A stretch of DNA of 64,000 nt from Hyphomicrobium denitrificans 1NES1 (GTDB lineage Bacteria > Pseudomonadota > Alphaproteobacteria > Rhizobiales > Hyphomicrobiaceae). Numbering within the stretch: the stretch's first letter is position 1; the number at the start of each line of letters is the position of its first letter. Location of the stretch: NCBI RefSeq assembly GCF_000230975.2, contig NC_021172.1, forward strand, positions 2,170,001 to 2,234,000. The letters run 5' to 3'. Below, in pieces: positions 36,123 to 45,617 of the stretch. The notes under the pieces were generated by a model. That model was not told the origin of the DNA and searched no databases. It worked only from the letters and a program-made list of their open reading frames with translations. Both the position numbers and the translations under genes were made by a program.

Positions 36123-36794
36123 TCAACCGCCGTCCTTCGCACCATAGGCGGCCATAAACATCGTAACGGCCGACGTTACGACTTTGTCCATCTCCTGCGC
36201 GGTCGGCCGGTCTGTGATCGCACCATAAAGGCGCGGGCGGAAAATGAGCGACTGTACAAGTTCCAGGAACTGTGCCGCGGCCAAGTGGGAGTCCGGCACA
36301 TTCAATCGACCCGCCGCGACGTGCTGATCGATAAACGCGGCCAGCGCGACGGTCATTCGCTTCGGTCCGGCCTCGAAAAACTCGGTTCCGATTTCCGGCA
36401 TCCGCTCGGCAACGCCGATGACGATGCGATGGGCCGCAACGACAAAAGGCTCCGAGAGAAGCCGCATCATTTCGGTTCCGAAGTGAAGCAGCGTCTCCCT
36501 CGGCGGCTTTTCCGGATCGAGAAGCGCGATCAGCTCGGAAATATTGCGATCGCGGCGTTCGGCGCAGATCGACGTGAACAGATGCTCTTTGTCCTGAAAG
36601 TAGACATAGAGCGTCGCCTTCGAGACCCTCGCCTCGTGCGCCACGTCGTTCATGCTTGAAGCATCAAATCCCAGCGTCGAGAAGACGCGTCCGGCCCCTT
36701 CCAAAATCTGACGGCGCTTTTGCGGATCTGTACCCGCCGCAGGCCGGCCGCCGCGACGTTCCGACGTCTCCGGGGATGCTGAGGGTGATTCCAT
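36123..36794 (-). CDS. TetR family transcriptional repressor
   Basis: The 223-residue regulator has a TetR-type HTH at about residues 25-72 (RRQILEGAGRVFSTLGFDASSMNDVAHEARVSKATLYVYFQDKEHLF) and an all-helical ligand domain. The Pro/Ser-rich N-terminus before the HTH is not conserved. It is transcribed divergently from the emrAB-type pair, with two 7-2-7 inverted repeats in the 168-base gap, so it very probably represses both the pump and itself until an inducing drug binds. The gene nearly abuts asnB on the other side but runs against it. Confidence 0.9.
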   Translation of the reverse strand: MESPSASPETSERRGGRPAAGTDPQKRRQILEGAGRVFSTLGFDASSMNDVAHEARVSKATLYVYFQDKEHLFTSICAERRDRNISELIALLDPEKPPRETLLHFGTEMMRLLSEPFVVAAHRIVIGVAERMPEIGTEFFEAGPKRMTVALAAFIDQHVAAGRLNVPDSHLAAAQFLELVQSLIFRPRLYGAITDRPTAQEMDKVVTSAVTMFMAAYGAKDGG

Positions 36795-36850
36795 GGTTTT
36801 GATCCTACACGAGCCTTACCCGGCCCTGTTTGTTTAAAAGGGAAAATAGG

Positions 36851-36866
36851 TGAACCGAACGGTTCA
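36851..36866. promoter_or_regulatory. Operator 1 for the TetR repressor
   Basis: TGAACCG-AA-CGGTTCA is a perfect 7-2-7 inverted repeat 57 bases upstream of the tetR start. Its size and symmetry are typical of TetR-family sites. Confidence 0.65.
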
Positions 36867-36914
36867 GTTTTCTCTTGATATCGACCTTCGGAGGGTTTAT
36901 GTCAAGCCTCAATA

Positions 36915-36930
36915 TGAACCGTACAGTTCA
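36915..36930. promoter_or_regulatory. Operator 2 for the TetR repressor
   Basis: TGAACCG-TA-CAGTTCA is the same motif with one mismatch, 33 bases before the emrA start. The two sites are 64 bp apart, about six helical turns, so they could each cover one of the divergent promoters. Confidence 0.65.
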
Positions 36931-36962
36931 GTTTGAATCTATCTTGATTAAGGACTACGGCC

Positions 36963-38258
36963 ATGGCGAGAGAGGCATTGAACAGAATTCTCGCGACATC
37001 CCCGGATGACGGACCGCACGGCTCGGAGCCCGTGTCGACGGAAGAAGCGCGTCTGCATACCGTCACGGGTGCACCAAAAACCTCAAAAATCACTTCGGTG
37101 AATTCCGATTTCGCACCGCGCGCCGACTCCGGTGAGCCGGCCACGGCCCGCGAGCGCACGAGCGCGACGGCAGCGGCCAGCACGGAAACGACGAAGCCCC
37201 CATCCCGCAGAAAACCGGCCTTCATCGGCATCGGCGCCCTCGCCCTTCTGGCTGGCGTCTGGTTTGCCTATCACTACATCACCGTCGGCCGCTTCATCGT
37301 CTCGACGGACGACGCGTACGTCGGCGTCCATATGTCGATGATCTCGCCGAAGGTTTCCGCCTATGTCACCGACGTGCCGGTGACGGACAACCAGTTCGTC
37401 AAGGAAGGCGACGTTCTCGTCCGTCTCGATGACGGCGACTATCGGCTGGCGCTCAGTCAGGCGAAATCCAAGCTCGCGACGCAGAACGCCGCCATTGCGA
37501 CGTTCGACGCGCAGATCAAGGCGGCCGAGGCCGCGTCGGCGCAGGCCCGCGCACAGCTTGAGTCCGCGAAGGCCAACGTCGTCAAGACCGAAGCCGACTA
37601 TCAACGCACGAATGCGCTGACTGCAAAGGACTACTCGACGAAGGCTTCGCTTGATGCGGCGATCGCGGCGCGCGATTCGGCACGCGCGCAGGTCAAAGCC
37701 GATGAAGCCGCGATCCAGTCGGCCGATGCCAACATCACGCTTCTCCATGCCCAGCGCACACAGACGACGGAGGTCGCGAAGGAATTGCAGGTCGCTGTCG
37801 ATCAGGCGGCGCGCGATCTGTCGTTCACGGTCATCCGCGCGCCGTTCGATGGCGTCATCGGCAACAGAAGCGTGCAGGTCGGCGACTACGTGACACCCGC
37901 CAAGCGCCTCGCTGCCGTCGTGCCGCTCGATAAGGTCTACGTCGACGCCAACCTCAAAGAGACACAGCTCGCGCCTGTCGTCGTCGGGCAGGAAGCCGAC
38001 GTCGAAGTCGACGCGCTCGACGGCGCCGTGCTGAAGGGCAAGGTCGTCAGCGTTGCGCCCGCGTCGGGATCGCAGTTCTCGCTGCTGCCGCCTGAAAACG
38101 CGACCGGCAACTTCACGAAGATCGTGCAGCGCGTGCCGGTGCGCATCGAGGTGCCGGCTTCGGAAGCGAAGGGGCGGTTGCGTCCGGGATTGTCGGTCGT
38201 CGTCGACATCGACACGCGCACGACGCCCAAGACCCCGGTGCAACAGGCATCGAACTAA
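36963..38258 (+). CDS. emrA: EmrA-type membrane-fusion protein
   Basis: This 431-residue HlyD-family adaptor has a cytoplasmic N-terminus of about 80 residues, one membrane helix (PAFIGIGALALLAGVWFAYH, about 85-104), then TDDAYVGVHMSMISPKVSAYV. The long coiled coil (about 165-275) is full of Ala, Gln and Lys. The C-terminal lipoyl/barrel half has FTVIRAPFDGVIGNRSVQVGDYV. It links the 14-helix transporter downstream to an outer-membrane channel for drug export. The N-terminal extension is longer than in Escherichia coli EmrA. The next gene starts 34 bases later, forming an operon controlled by the divergent TetR. Confidence 0.9.
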   Translation: MAREALNRILATSPDDGPHGSEPVSTEEARLHTVTGAPKTSKITSVNSDFAPRADSGEPATARERTSATAAASTETTKPPSRRKPAFIGIGALALLAGVWFAYHYITVGRFIVSTDDAYVGVHMSMISPKVSAYVTDVPVTDNQFVKEGDVLVRLDDGDYRLALSQAKSKLATQNAAIATFDAQIKAAEAASAQARAQLESAKANVVKTEADYQRTNALTAKDYSTKASLDAAIAARDSARAQVKADEAAIQSADANITLLHAQRTQTTEVAKELQVAVDQAARDLSFTVIRAPFDGVIGNRSVQVGDYVTPAKRLAAVVPLDKVYVDANLKETQLAPVVVGQEADVEVDALDGAVLKGKVVSVAPASGSQFSLLPPENATGNFTKIVQRVPVRIEVPASEAKGRLRPGLSVVVDIDTRTTPKTPVQQASN

Positions 38259-38292
38259 TCCTGGAGATCGCGTTACCTTGAGGTGACCGGCG

Positions 38293-39894
38293 ATGAGCAG
38301 ATCAAAGATACCGACTTTCAATCCTCAATCCGACGTTCCGCCGGGTACGCTCGCGTGGATCGGCGTCACGCCGCGCCAGCTCGCGGGCTTCCTCGCGATG
38401 GTGTTCGGCATGTTCATGGCGATCCTCGACATTCAGATCGTGTCGGCGTCGCTGTCGGAAATCCAGGCCGGGCTTTCGGCAAGCTCGGATGAAATTCCGT
38501 GGGTGCAGACCGCCTATCTCATCGCCGAGGTCGTGATGATCCCGCTATCCGGATTCCTGGCACGGGCACTCTCGACGCGCGTTCTCTTTCTTTCGGCAGC
38601 CACCGGGTTCACCGCCGCCAGCGCGCTCTGCGCCACGGCGACGTCGATCGACCAGATGATCGTTTATCGGGCGCTGCAGGGCTTTATCGGCGGCGGCATG
38701 ATCCCGAGCGTGTTTGCGGTCGCGTTCTCGCTCTTTCCGCCATCGAAGCGAAATATCGTGTCCCCGATCATCGGTCTTGTCGCAACTCTGGCGCCGACGA
38801 TCGGCCCAACGGTCGGCGGCTATCTGAGCGATGCCTATTCCTGGCACTGGCTGTTCCTCGTCAACGTGGTGCCCGGCATTCTCGTCGCCGTCGCCGTGTA
38901 CTTCCTCGTCGATTTCGACAAGCCCGATCATTCGCTCTTCGGCCGCTTCGATTTCGCAGGCCTCGCCGGCATGGCCGTCATGCTCGGCTCGCTCGAATAC
39001 GTGCTTGAAGAAGGTCCGCGCTACGATTGGTTCGACGATCAGACCATCGCGACGTTCGCCGTTTTCACCGTCCTCGGCGCGCTCTTGTTCTTCTGGCGTG
39101 CGGCGACGGCAAAAGAGCCGATTGTCGAGCTCCGGGCGTTCCGCGATCGCAACTTCGCGTTCGGCTCGGCCTTCAGCTTCACGATGGGCATCGGCCTTTA
39201 TGGCCTGACTTATCTCTATCCGGTCTATCTCGCGCAAGTCCGCGGCTACGATGCGCTGATGATCGGCGAGACGATGTTCGTGACGGGCGTCGCGATGTTC
39301 CTGACAGCACCGATCAGCGGGCGGCTGGCTAGCATTCTCGATCCGCGCGTGATGATGCTGATCGGCTTCACGGGCTTTGCGGTCGGAACGTATTTGACGA
39401 CCAACATCACGTCCGATTGGGATTTTTGGGAACTCTTCATTCCGCAAATCCTGCGCGGCTCATCGCTCATGCTGTGCATGGTGCCGATCAACAATCTGTC
39501 GCTCGGGACGCTGCCGCCGGAGCAGCTCAAGAATGCTTCAGGCTTGTTCAACCTGACGCGAAACCTCGGCGGCGCGGTCGGCCTCGCGATGATCAATACG
39601 ATTCTCAACAAGCGCCTCGACCTGCATCTCGAACGCCTGCACGAAAGCGTGTCGTGGGGCCGCGCGGTTGCGGAAGACCAGCTTCACAGCATGCAGCAAT
39701 CCATGACGCAGGTTCTTCCCAATGGCGATATGTCGGCGCTGAAGCAGCTCGCGATGCTCGTTCGCACGCAAGCCAATGTGCTGTCGTTCGCCGACGTCTT
39801 TCTCGTTCTTACGCTGCTCTTTGCAAGCGCCGGCATCTTCACATTGATGATGCACAAGCCTTCGGCCATCCCTGCCGGCGCTGGAGGGCATTAG
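38293..39894 (+). CDS. emrB: EmrB/QacA-type drug:proton antiporter (MFS, DHA2)
   Basis: The 533-residue transporter has 14 predicted spans and begins GFLAMVFGMFMAILDIQIVSASLSEIQAGL, with motif D1 (LDIQIV) of the DHA2 family. IPLSGFLARALSTRVLF is motif A and GLVATLAPTIGPTVGGYLSD is the motif C antiporter signature. It is the inner-membrane pump of an EmrAB tripartite system for hydrophobic drugs. Start: MSRSKIPTFNPQS at 38293. The 3' end is followed by family-1 repeats at 39909. Confidence 0.93.
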   Translation: MSRSKIPTFNPQSDVPPGTLAWIGVTPRQLAGFLAMVFGMFMAILDIQIVSASLSEIQAGLSASSDEIPWVQTAYLIAEVVMIPLSGFLARALSTRVLFLSAATGFTAASALCATATSIDQMIVYRALQGFIGGGMIPSVFAVAFSLFPPSKRNIVSPIIGLVATLAPTIGPTVGGYLSDAYSWHWLFLVNVVPGILVAVAVYFLVDFDKPDHSLFGRFDFAGLAGMAVMLGSLEYVLEEGPRYDWFDDQTIATFAVFTVLGALLFFWRAATAKEPIVELRAFRDRNFAFGSAFSFTMGIGLYGLTYLYPVYLAQVRGYDALMIGETMFVTGVAMFLTAPISGRLASILDPRVMMLIGFTGFAVGTYLTTNITSDWDFWELFIPQILRGSSLMLCMVPINNLSLGTLPPEQLKNASGLFNLTRNLGGAVGLAMINTILNKRLDLHLERLHESVSWGRAVAEDQLHSMQQSMTQVLPNGDMSALKQLAMLVRTQANVLSFADVFLVLTLLFASAGIFTLMMHKPSAIPAGAGGH

Positions 39895-39908
39895 GCAGGT
39901 ACACAGTT

Positions 39909-39990
39909 CCCTCTCCCGTTTCCTGCACTCCGAACGGGAGAGACCTGGAGTGAGGGGCGCCGTGCCTCCCCGTCGCGGCGTCCCTCACCC
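39909..39990. repeat. CCCCTCCCC-type palindromes (family 1), diverged pair
   Basis: CCCTCTCCCG...CGGGAGAG and TGAGGGGCGCC...CCTCCCCG...CCCTCACCCG form two imperfect hairpins in the 366-base gap between emrB and the patatin gene. The rest of the gap (39991-40260) shows no gene; the patatin promoter should lie there. Confidence 0.6.
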
Positions 39991-40260
39991 GCTTTGCCAT
40001 TCACGACAAATAAGCGTCATGCCGGACTGAAACGCCCTACACGCGCGCCAAGGTGAACTGTCGGCGCGGGATATTCTCTCATCCAAGACGCGAGCGTTAA
40101 CGGGAATTTGACTCTGTATGACGGCGGATCGCGAGCGGCGCGTGCTGTTCCGCTTGCGCTCGGCAACGATCTGACGCATTGCAACATCGCACGACTGACA
40201 ACCAGATATCTGAAGCTACCTCGTCCACCGCCTTTCCCCCCAACTGGCCGATCGACGAAC

Positions 40261-41406
40261 ATGGCGAAGCAGAAACTCAATCGCGAGAAGAATGTGCTCG
40301 TGCTGCAAGGCGGCGGGGCACTCGGCGCTTATCAAGCCGGCGCCTACGAAGCTCTTTCCGAGTCAGGCATCGAACCCGACTGGGTGGCGGGCATCTCGAT
40401 CGGGGCCATCAACGCCGCCATTATCGCCGGCAATCGGCCGGAGCATCGCGGGCCCCGCCTGAGAAAGTTCTGGGATATCGTCTCAAGCCGCCTGACGCTT
40501 GCGCCGATTGCGACCGACGACAACTCGCGCAAGCTCTTCAACGAAACGAGCGCCGCACTCGTCGCTTCGACGGGCGCACCGGGATTTTTCACGCCGCGTT
40601 ATCCGCCGGCAATCTTCAATTTTCCCGGCACGATGGATGCTATCAGCCTCTACGATACATATCCGCTCAAGGAGACGCTGCTCGAGCTTGTCGATTTCGA
40701 TTTTCTGAACTCGAGCACCGTTCAGTACAGCATCGGCGCCGTCGAAGTCGACACGGGCAATCTCAAATATTTCGACAGCCGGCGCGATACCATCACGCCC
40801 GAGCACATCATGGCATCGGGCGCTCTGCCGCCGGGTTTTCCGCCGGTTAAAATCGACGGCAAGCTCTATTGGGACGGTGGCATCGTTTCGAATACGCCGC
40901 TGCAATACATTATCGACGGCGGCCTGCCGCGCGACGACATGTGTATTTTTCAGATCGATCTTTTCAGCGCCCGGGGCACGATTCCGAAGACACTCTTCGA
41001 TGTGCAGTCGCGCGAAAAGGAGATCCGCTATTCAAGCCGCACGAGGCTCAACACCGATTTCTTCAAAATCCTGCAGAGCTTGCGCCGGGCGGTGCGTCAC
41101 ATCGATGGCGTTCTGCCGGAGGAAATCAAATCGAGTTTCGACTGGAAGCTTTTATCCAGATTCAGTTGTAACGCCGCCATCACGATCGTGCATCTCATTC
41201 ACCGGCGTGCGGCCTATTCCACGCAATCGAACGACTATGAATTCTCGCGCTACACCGTAAACGAGCACTGGCAGGCCGGGCGCGCCGACGTCGAAAGCAC
41301 GCTCACTAGTGCGGCGTGGAAAAATCGAGAGATGCCGAAGGACGGCGTGCTCGTGCTCGATTGCACCAAAGAGCTCCAGCCACCCCCCATGGAGACGCGA
41401 AAATGA
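40261..41406 (+). CDS. Patatin-like phospholipase/esterase
   Basis: The 381-residue product has the patatin hydrolase pattern. The oxyanion loop is [19 protein letters not shown] (about residues 15-33), the nucleophile elbow is GISIGAIN (G-x-S-x-G, Ser about 53), and the catalytic Asp lies in [13 protein letters not shown] (D-G-G). A C-terminal DUF3734-like extension (about 300-381) is typical of the alphaproteobacterial form next to hydroxybutyrate dehydrogenase genes. ATG at 40261 is chosen; longer readings to 40108 add non-homologous sequence. Its stop overlaps the next start by 4 bases (ATGA), as does the following pair, so three genes form a tight operon. It may release acids from lipid or storage granules. 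Confidence 0.9.
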   Translation: MAKQKLNREKNVLVLQGGGALGAYQAGAYEALSESGIEPDWVAGISIGAINAAIIAGNRPEHRGPRLRKFWDIVSSRLTLAPIATDDNSRKLFNETSAALVASTGAPGFFTPRYPPAIFNFPGTMDAISLYDTYPLKETLLELVDFDFLNSSTVQYSIGAVEVDTGNLKYFDSRRDTITPEHIMASGALPPGFPPVKIDGKLYWDGGIVSNTPLQYIIDGGLPRDDMCIFQIDLFSARGTIPKTLFDVQSREKEIRYSSRTRLNTDFFKILQSLRRAVRHIDGVLPEEIKSSFDWKLLSRFSCNAAITIVHLIHRRAAYSTQSNDYEFSRYTVNEHWQAGRADVESTLTSAAWKNREMPKDGVLVLDCTKELQPPPMETRK

Positions 41407-42161
41407 AAATCGCCGACGTCCGAAAAGCCGCCTATGCGATGCCCCTGACCAGCCCGGCGTTTCCTCCCGGGCCCTATCGCTTCGTCGATCGAGAATATCT
41501 GATCATCACCTATCGCACCGACAAGGATGCTCTTGAAAGAGTCGTTCCAGAACCGCTCACCTTCGATGACCCGATCGTCAAGTACGAATTCATCCGCATG
41601 CCGGATTCGACGGGCTTCGGCGACTATACGGAATCGGGACAAGTCATTCCGGTCCAATTCAACGGCGTTGCAGGCGGATACACGCATGCGATGTTCCTGA
41701 ACGATGGCCCGCCGATCTATGGCGGCCGCGAGCTTTGGGGTTTTCCGAAGAAATACGCGCAGCCGTTGCTCGGGCCTGACAAGGACACGTTCGTCGGCAC
41801 GCTCGACTATGGAAGCGTCCGCGTTGCGACCGGCACGATGGGTTACAAGCACAAAGCACTCGATCTCAAGGCGGTCGCCAAGTCGCTCGCGATCCCGAAC
41901 TACCTTCTGAAAATCATCCCGCACGTCGACGGCAGTCCGCGCATTCTAGAGCTTGTCGACTACCGGCTCGAAGACGTCGTCATCAAGGGCGCGTGGAGCG
42001 GCCCGGCGGCGCTCGACCTCAGGCCGCACGCCTTGGCGCCCATCGCAGAGTTGCCGGTGCGCGAAGTCATCTCGGCGACCCACATCCTCGCCGACCTCAC
42101 TCTCGGCCTCGGCAAGGTCGTCTACGATTATCTCGATCCGAAGAAGGAGCGCGCGTCATGA
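41403..42161 (+). CDS. adc: Acetoacetate decarboxylase
   Basis: The 252-residue enzyme converts acetoacetate to acetone and CO2 through a Schiff base. The conserved [12 protein letters not shown] segment (about residues 108-119) contains the catalytic Lys pair, and [19 protein letters not shown] lines the pocket. Length and spacing match the ADC family. It overlaps both neighbours by 4 bases (ATGA), so it is translationally coupled to the patatin gene and to the hydroxybutyrate dehydrogenase. Together they connect 3-hydroxybutyrate, acetoacetate and acetone. Confidence 0.92.
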   Translation: MKIADVRKAAYAMPLTSPAFPPGPYRFVDREYLIITYRTDKDALERVVPEPLTFDDPIVKYEFIRMPDSTGFGDYTESGQVIPVQFNGVAGGYTHAMFLNDGPPIYGGRELWGFPKKYAQPLLGPDKDTFVGTLDYGSVRVATGTMGYKHKALDLKAVAKSLAIPNYLLKIIPHVDGSPRILELVDYRLEDVVIKGAWSGPAALDLRPHALAPIAELPVREVISATHILADLTLGLGKVVYDYLDPKKERAS

Positions 42162-42934
42162 AACTCGACGGCAAAGTCGCCCTGGTCACGGGCGCAGCAA
42201 GCGGCATCGGCCATCAGATTGCGCGACGCTATGTCGAAGCCGGCGGACGCGTCGCCATCGCCGATCTCAACCTCGATGCTGCCAAAGCGGCGGCGAAAGA
42301 GCTTGGCGGCGAGACGGATGCGATCGCCGTTGCGATGGACGTCACGAAAGAAGACGAAGTCAACGCGGGCGTCGAGACAACCGTTTCCGCGTTCGGCAAA
42401 GTCGACATTCTCGTGTCGAACGCCGGCATCCAGATCGTGCATCCGATCGAGGACTTCCCCTTTTCGGATTGGAAGAAGCTCCTCGCGATCCACCTCGACG
42501 GCGCGTTCCTGACGACGAAGGCTTGCGTCAAGCACATGTACAAGCAGGGCTCCGGGGTCCTCATCTACATGGGTTCCGTGCACAGTCACGAAGCGTCGCC
42601 GTTGAAGTCCGCCTACGTCACGGCGAAGCACGGGCTTCTCGGTCTCACACGCACGATGGCCAAGGAAGGCGCCAAGCACGGTGTCCGCTCAAACATCATT
42701 TGCCCGGGCTTCGTAAGGACCCCACTCGTCGACAAACAGATTCCCGAGCAGGCGCATGAGCTCGGCATCACGGAAGAGCGCGTCGTCAAGGAAGTGATGC
42801 TCGGCGAGACCGTCGACAAGCAATTCACTATGACGACCGACATCGCCGAGGTGGCGCTGTTCCTCGCCGCATTCAAGACCAACGCGCTGACGGGCGAGAG
42901 CATTCTTGTCAGCCACGGCTGGCATATGGTGTGA
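42158..42934 (+). CDS. bdhA: D-3-hydroxybutyrate dehydrogenase
   Basis: The 258-residue short-chain dehydrogenase interconverts 3-hydroxybutyrate and acetoacetate with NAD. It has the Rossmann start [30 protein letters not shown], the catalytic Ser in [10 protein letters not shown], and Tyr/Lys in SAYVTAKHG. The tail ([12 protein letters not shown]) closes the pocket as in other BDHs. The ATG at 42158 overlaps the adc stop. The context, with adc and a patatin, supports a role in polyhydroxybutyrate or ketone-body use, not general alcohol metabolism. Confidence 0.93.
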   Translation: MKLDGKVALVTGAASGIGHQIARRYVEAGGRVAIADLNLDAAKAAAKELGGETDAIAVAMDVTKEDEVNAGVETTVSAFGKVDILVSNAGIQIVHPIEDFPFSDWKKLLAIHLDGAFLTTKACVKHMYKQGSGVLIYMGSVHSHEASPLKSAYVTAKHGLLGLTRTMAKEGAKHGVRSNIICPGFVRTPLVDKQIPEQAHELGITEERVVKEVMLGETVDKQFTMTTDIAEVALFLAAFKTNALTGESILVSHGWHMV

Positions 42935-42945
42935 ACCGATCGCGC

Positions 42946-45246
42946 CTAGTAGGCGAGCGTACCGAACAGGCGGACATTGGCGCCGGGCTGCAGGGCCTCG
43001 TCCTTCTTGAACGATGCACTATTGCGGATGTCATCGTTCAGGAGGTTTTCGCCCTTGAGCCCGATGATCAGCTTCGGCGCGACGGCACCATCGCCGTTCA
43101 GCGCCATCGTGTAGCTCACCTCAGCATTGACCAGCGTATAACCCGCAGTCGGCGTTTCGTGCGGCGCGATCTCGTCCTGGTTGAAGGCGTAGAGTGAGGT
43201 GAACCTCGCCTGCCATGCATCGTCACGATAGTAGAGACCGCCGCCGATGCGATGCGGCGGCATGCGCGGCACGTATTCGCCATCGGAAAACTCCGCGTGC
43301 ACGAAGTCGTATTGTCCGGACACGCCCCATATGCCGCGCCAGATGTGCGCGATGTCATATTCGGCCGCAAGCTCCACACCATAGAACGTCGCATCTCTTT
43401 GATTGAAGATGACCTCGTCGAGGTCGCCGCTCACGCCGCACGAGTCGATCGTGTCGTCGCACTTCCGGCCCGTGAGATCGCGGAAGATGTAGCCGTCGAA
43501 TTTCGTATAGTGGGCGGAGGTGTCGAAGCGCCAACGGCCGACGGCTTTGTTGAAACCGAGCTCGATCGACTTCGATGTTTCGATCCCGATGTTCGGGTTG
43601 CCGATCTCGAAGGTTCCCGTCGCGTCGTGAGCACCCTTGGAGAACAACTCCTGAGCGACGGGCGCGCGTTCCGCATACTGCCCCGTCAGCCGTGCGACGA
43701 CACCGGCCGGCAGATCGTACAGCAGCCCGAGGCTCGCGCTTTTCGGATCGAAAGCTTTGTTCTGCGACACAAGGTTCGACGACATCGGATCGGCGATGTC
43801 GTCGTACATCTTGCCATGAACGTCATCGTGCTCGATGCGAAACCCTGCCTGCAGGTGCAGCGGCTTCGTGATATGCAGGTCTTCGAACAGATAGCCGCCG
43901 ATGCTGTCCGTCGTATTCGGCTCTAGCAGGCTGTCGCCCTCGAAGCTCACTCCAACGAGCTTGCGGTTGCTGACCTGTATGCCTGCAGTGCTCGTCAGAG
44001 CGCCGACAGCGGTCATGACGGGCACCGATTCCACTTCGAGGCGGCCTTCGGTGTATTTGTTCGTGAACCGCGAGCCGACGGTATCGGCGTTCTTGTCGGC
44101 GTCGAAATCGAGTTCGTTATGAGCATAGTTGTCCCAACCGAACCAAGCGCGTACCGCAGCGATGCCGAGTTCGGGCGTCCGCCATTCACCCCGGGCGGTG
44201 ATCTTGTCCTGACCCATGTCGATGCGCGATTTCTCTTCCGCGGATTCGATTCTCGGAATGGCGTAGAGACTATCGAAGCGGGTGTAGCTCACGCCGAAGA
44301 AGCCATCGTGCCAGACGTAGGAGCCGCCAACCGAGGCGCCGTGGCTATCCACGAACGAATTCTCCTGCCGACCCTCGGGCGTATCGTAATCGCTGGCGTG
44401 GCGATCAAAGCCATCGGCGTGCATGACGAAGCCCTCTGATCCGGCCGTCACCTTGAAAGCGCCGTCGCTGCCGTCGTCGACCGAACTCAGACCGCCCATG
44501 ATTTGCGCGGCAAACCTGCCCTCCGGCATGTATGTCGGGATGCGCTGATTTTCGGCACTGACGATGCCGCCGATGGCCTGCGAGCCGTAACGCACGGTCG
44601 CTGGACCGCGAGTGACGGTGACGCTATCAGCACTATAGGGATCGATCGGATAGGCATGGTCTTCGCTGATGTCGGAGACGTCGCCGGTCGCGACGCCGTT
44701 CTCCTGAATGCGCACGCGGTTATTGTCGAGGCCACGAATGATCGGACGGTTTGCGCCCGGCGCGAATGTCGATCCGCCGACGCCGGGCTGCCGATCGAGC
44801 GTGTCGGTGATCGTCGCGCCGTGGGTCGGCAGGATATCGCGCGCTGTCGTGATGGTCGTCGCGGCCGTACTCGTTTGCGAGCTGATCAGCGTGCCGGGCG
44901 GCGGCAGAAGCGTGGCCGCCGATAGAGCGCCATCGCCGCCGCTTTGCTGAGACGGTGTTGCCGGGATAGCCACAGGCTTTGCAGCGGCGGTCTTCTCGTC
45001 TCCCGACGGCGCATTCTTCTTTGCAACACGTTGTTTCTTTTTCGATGACGGCGGCTTCTTCGGCGCGATAACGACCACCGGCGGCAAAGCCGCTGCCGAA
45101 GATCCCGAACCCGATTGCGCCGCCTGACCGGTCGACGACAGCGGATGCGTCTGTTCCGTCTGCTGCGTCTGAGCCTCCTGCCCCACAGCCTGAGTTGCGG
45201 ACCCCAAAACCACGGCAGCCGCCGTCAACCCGATGCACGCGCGCAT
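42946..45246 (-). CDS. znuD: TonB-dependent receptor of the ZnuD (zinc uptake) type
   Basis: The 766-residue outer-membrane receptor has a signal peptide (MRACIGLTAAAVVLGSATQAVGQ), a disordered Lys/Ser/Pro stretch (residues about 45-110), then a plug and barrel. The plug shows the ZnuD sequence NRPIIRGLDNNRVRIQENGV, DHAYPIDPYSADSVTVTRGP and VRYGSQAIGGIV. The barrel has FEIGNPNIGIETSKSIELGF and ends LFGTLAY with the usual aromatic C-terminus. ZnuD imports zinc (and sometimes heme) using TonB. The start 45246 has GGGGA about 10 bases upstream; in-frame readings to 45303 add charged residues before the signal. A Zur-like box precedes it. It converges on bdhA. Confidence 0.85.
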   Translation of the reverse strand: MRACIGLTAAAVVLGSATQAVGQEAQTQQTEQTHPLSSTGQAAQSGSGSSAAALPPVVVIAPKKPPSSKKKQRVAKKNAPSGDEKTAAAKPVAIPATPSQQSGGDGALSAATLLPPPGTLISSQTSTAATTITTARDILPTHGATITDTLDRQPGVGGSTFAPGANRPIIRGLDNNRVRIQENGVATGDVSDISEDHAYPIDPYSADSVTVTRGPATVRYGSQAIGGIVSAENQRIPTYMPEGRFAAQIMGGLSSVDDGSDGAFKVTAGSEGFVMHADGFDRHASDYDTPEGRQENSFVDSHGASVGGSYVWHDGFFGVSYTRFDSLYAIPRIESAEEKSRIDMGQDKITARGEWRTPELGIAAVRAWFGWDNYAHNELDFDADKNADTVGSRFTNKYTEGRLEVESVPVMTAVGALTSTAGIQVSNRKLVGVSFEGDSLLEPNTTDSIGGYLFEDLHITKPLHLQAGFRIEHDDVHGKMYDDIADPMSSNLVSQNKAFDPKSASLGLLYDLPAGVVARLTGQYAERAPVAQELFSKGAHDATGTFEIGNPNIGIETSKSIELGFNKAVGRWRFDTSAHYTKFDGYIFRDLTGRKCDDTIDSCGVSGDLDEVIFNQRDATFYGVELAAEYDIAHIWRGIWGVSGQYDFVHAEFSDGEYVPRMPPHRIGGGLYYRDDAWQARFTSLYAFNQDEIAPHETPTAGYTLVNAEVSYTMALNGDGAVAPKLIIGLKGENLLNDDIRNSASFKKDEALQPGANVRLFGTLAY

Positions 45247-45309
45247 TATTTCCATTTCCCCAACGACTTTTTCCCGAATGCGGCAGACCAAAATGCCATT
45301 CAAGCAATT

Positions 45310-45324
45310 TCGTATATTATAACA
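45310..45324. promoter_or_regulatory. Zur-like operator upstream of the ZnuD receptor
   Basis: Read on the gene's strand the site is TGTTATAATATACGA. The rhizobial/alphaproteobacterial Zur consensus, as I recall it, is TGTTATAATATAACA; 13 of 15 positions agree. It lies 64-78 bases before the chosen start codon, in a very AT-rich patch (45303-45335). It would switch the receptor off when zinc is plentiful. Confidence 0.6.
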
Positions 45325-45617
45325 TATTATTTATGTCGAGCGGCCTGCGTCTCGGCGCCCGGCCGCGTGACTTTCGGGCGACAGTTCCTGATGGGAAAAG
45401 GCGGCGCGGCGGCAGATTCCCCCACCGCAAGAAAATCGTGTGAACAGCGCCTGATCCCGTACGTTGTGACGACTCGCGGATGCGCTAAGCCTGCGCCCCA
45501 ATTTTGAGCCAAGCGGTCGCTAGAAAGCTCCGCCGCAGCAAGCGCAGGACGCTTGAGATTTGAAATCAGGCACGCAGTTGCGACGGCCGATACGACAGCA
45601 ATCGAGGGACTGACCAC

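Noticed and set aside
45327-45617. 96-codon minus-strand frame upstream of the ZnuD receptor
   Set aside because: Overlaps the receptor's promoter area, has no convincing ribosome site, and its hydrophobic start looks like chance.
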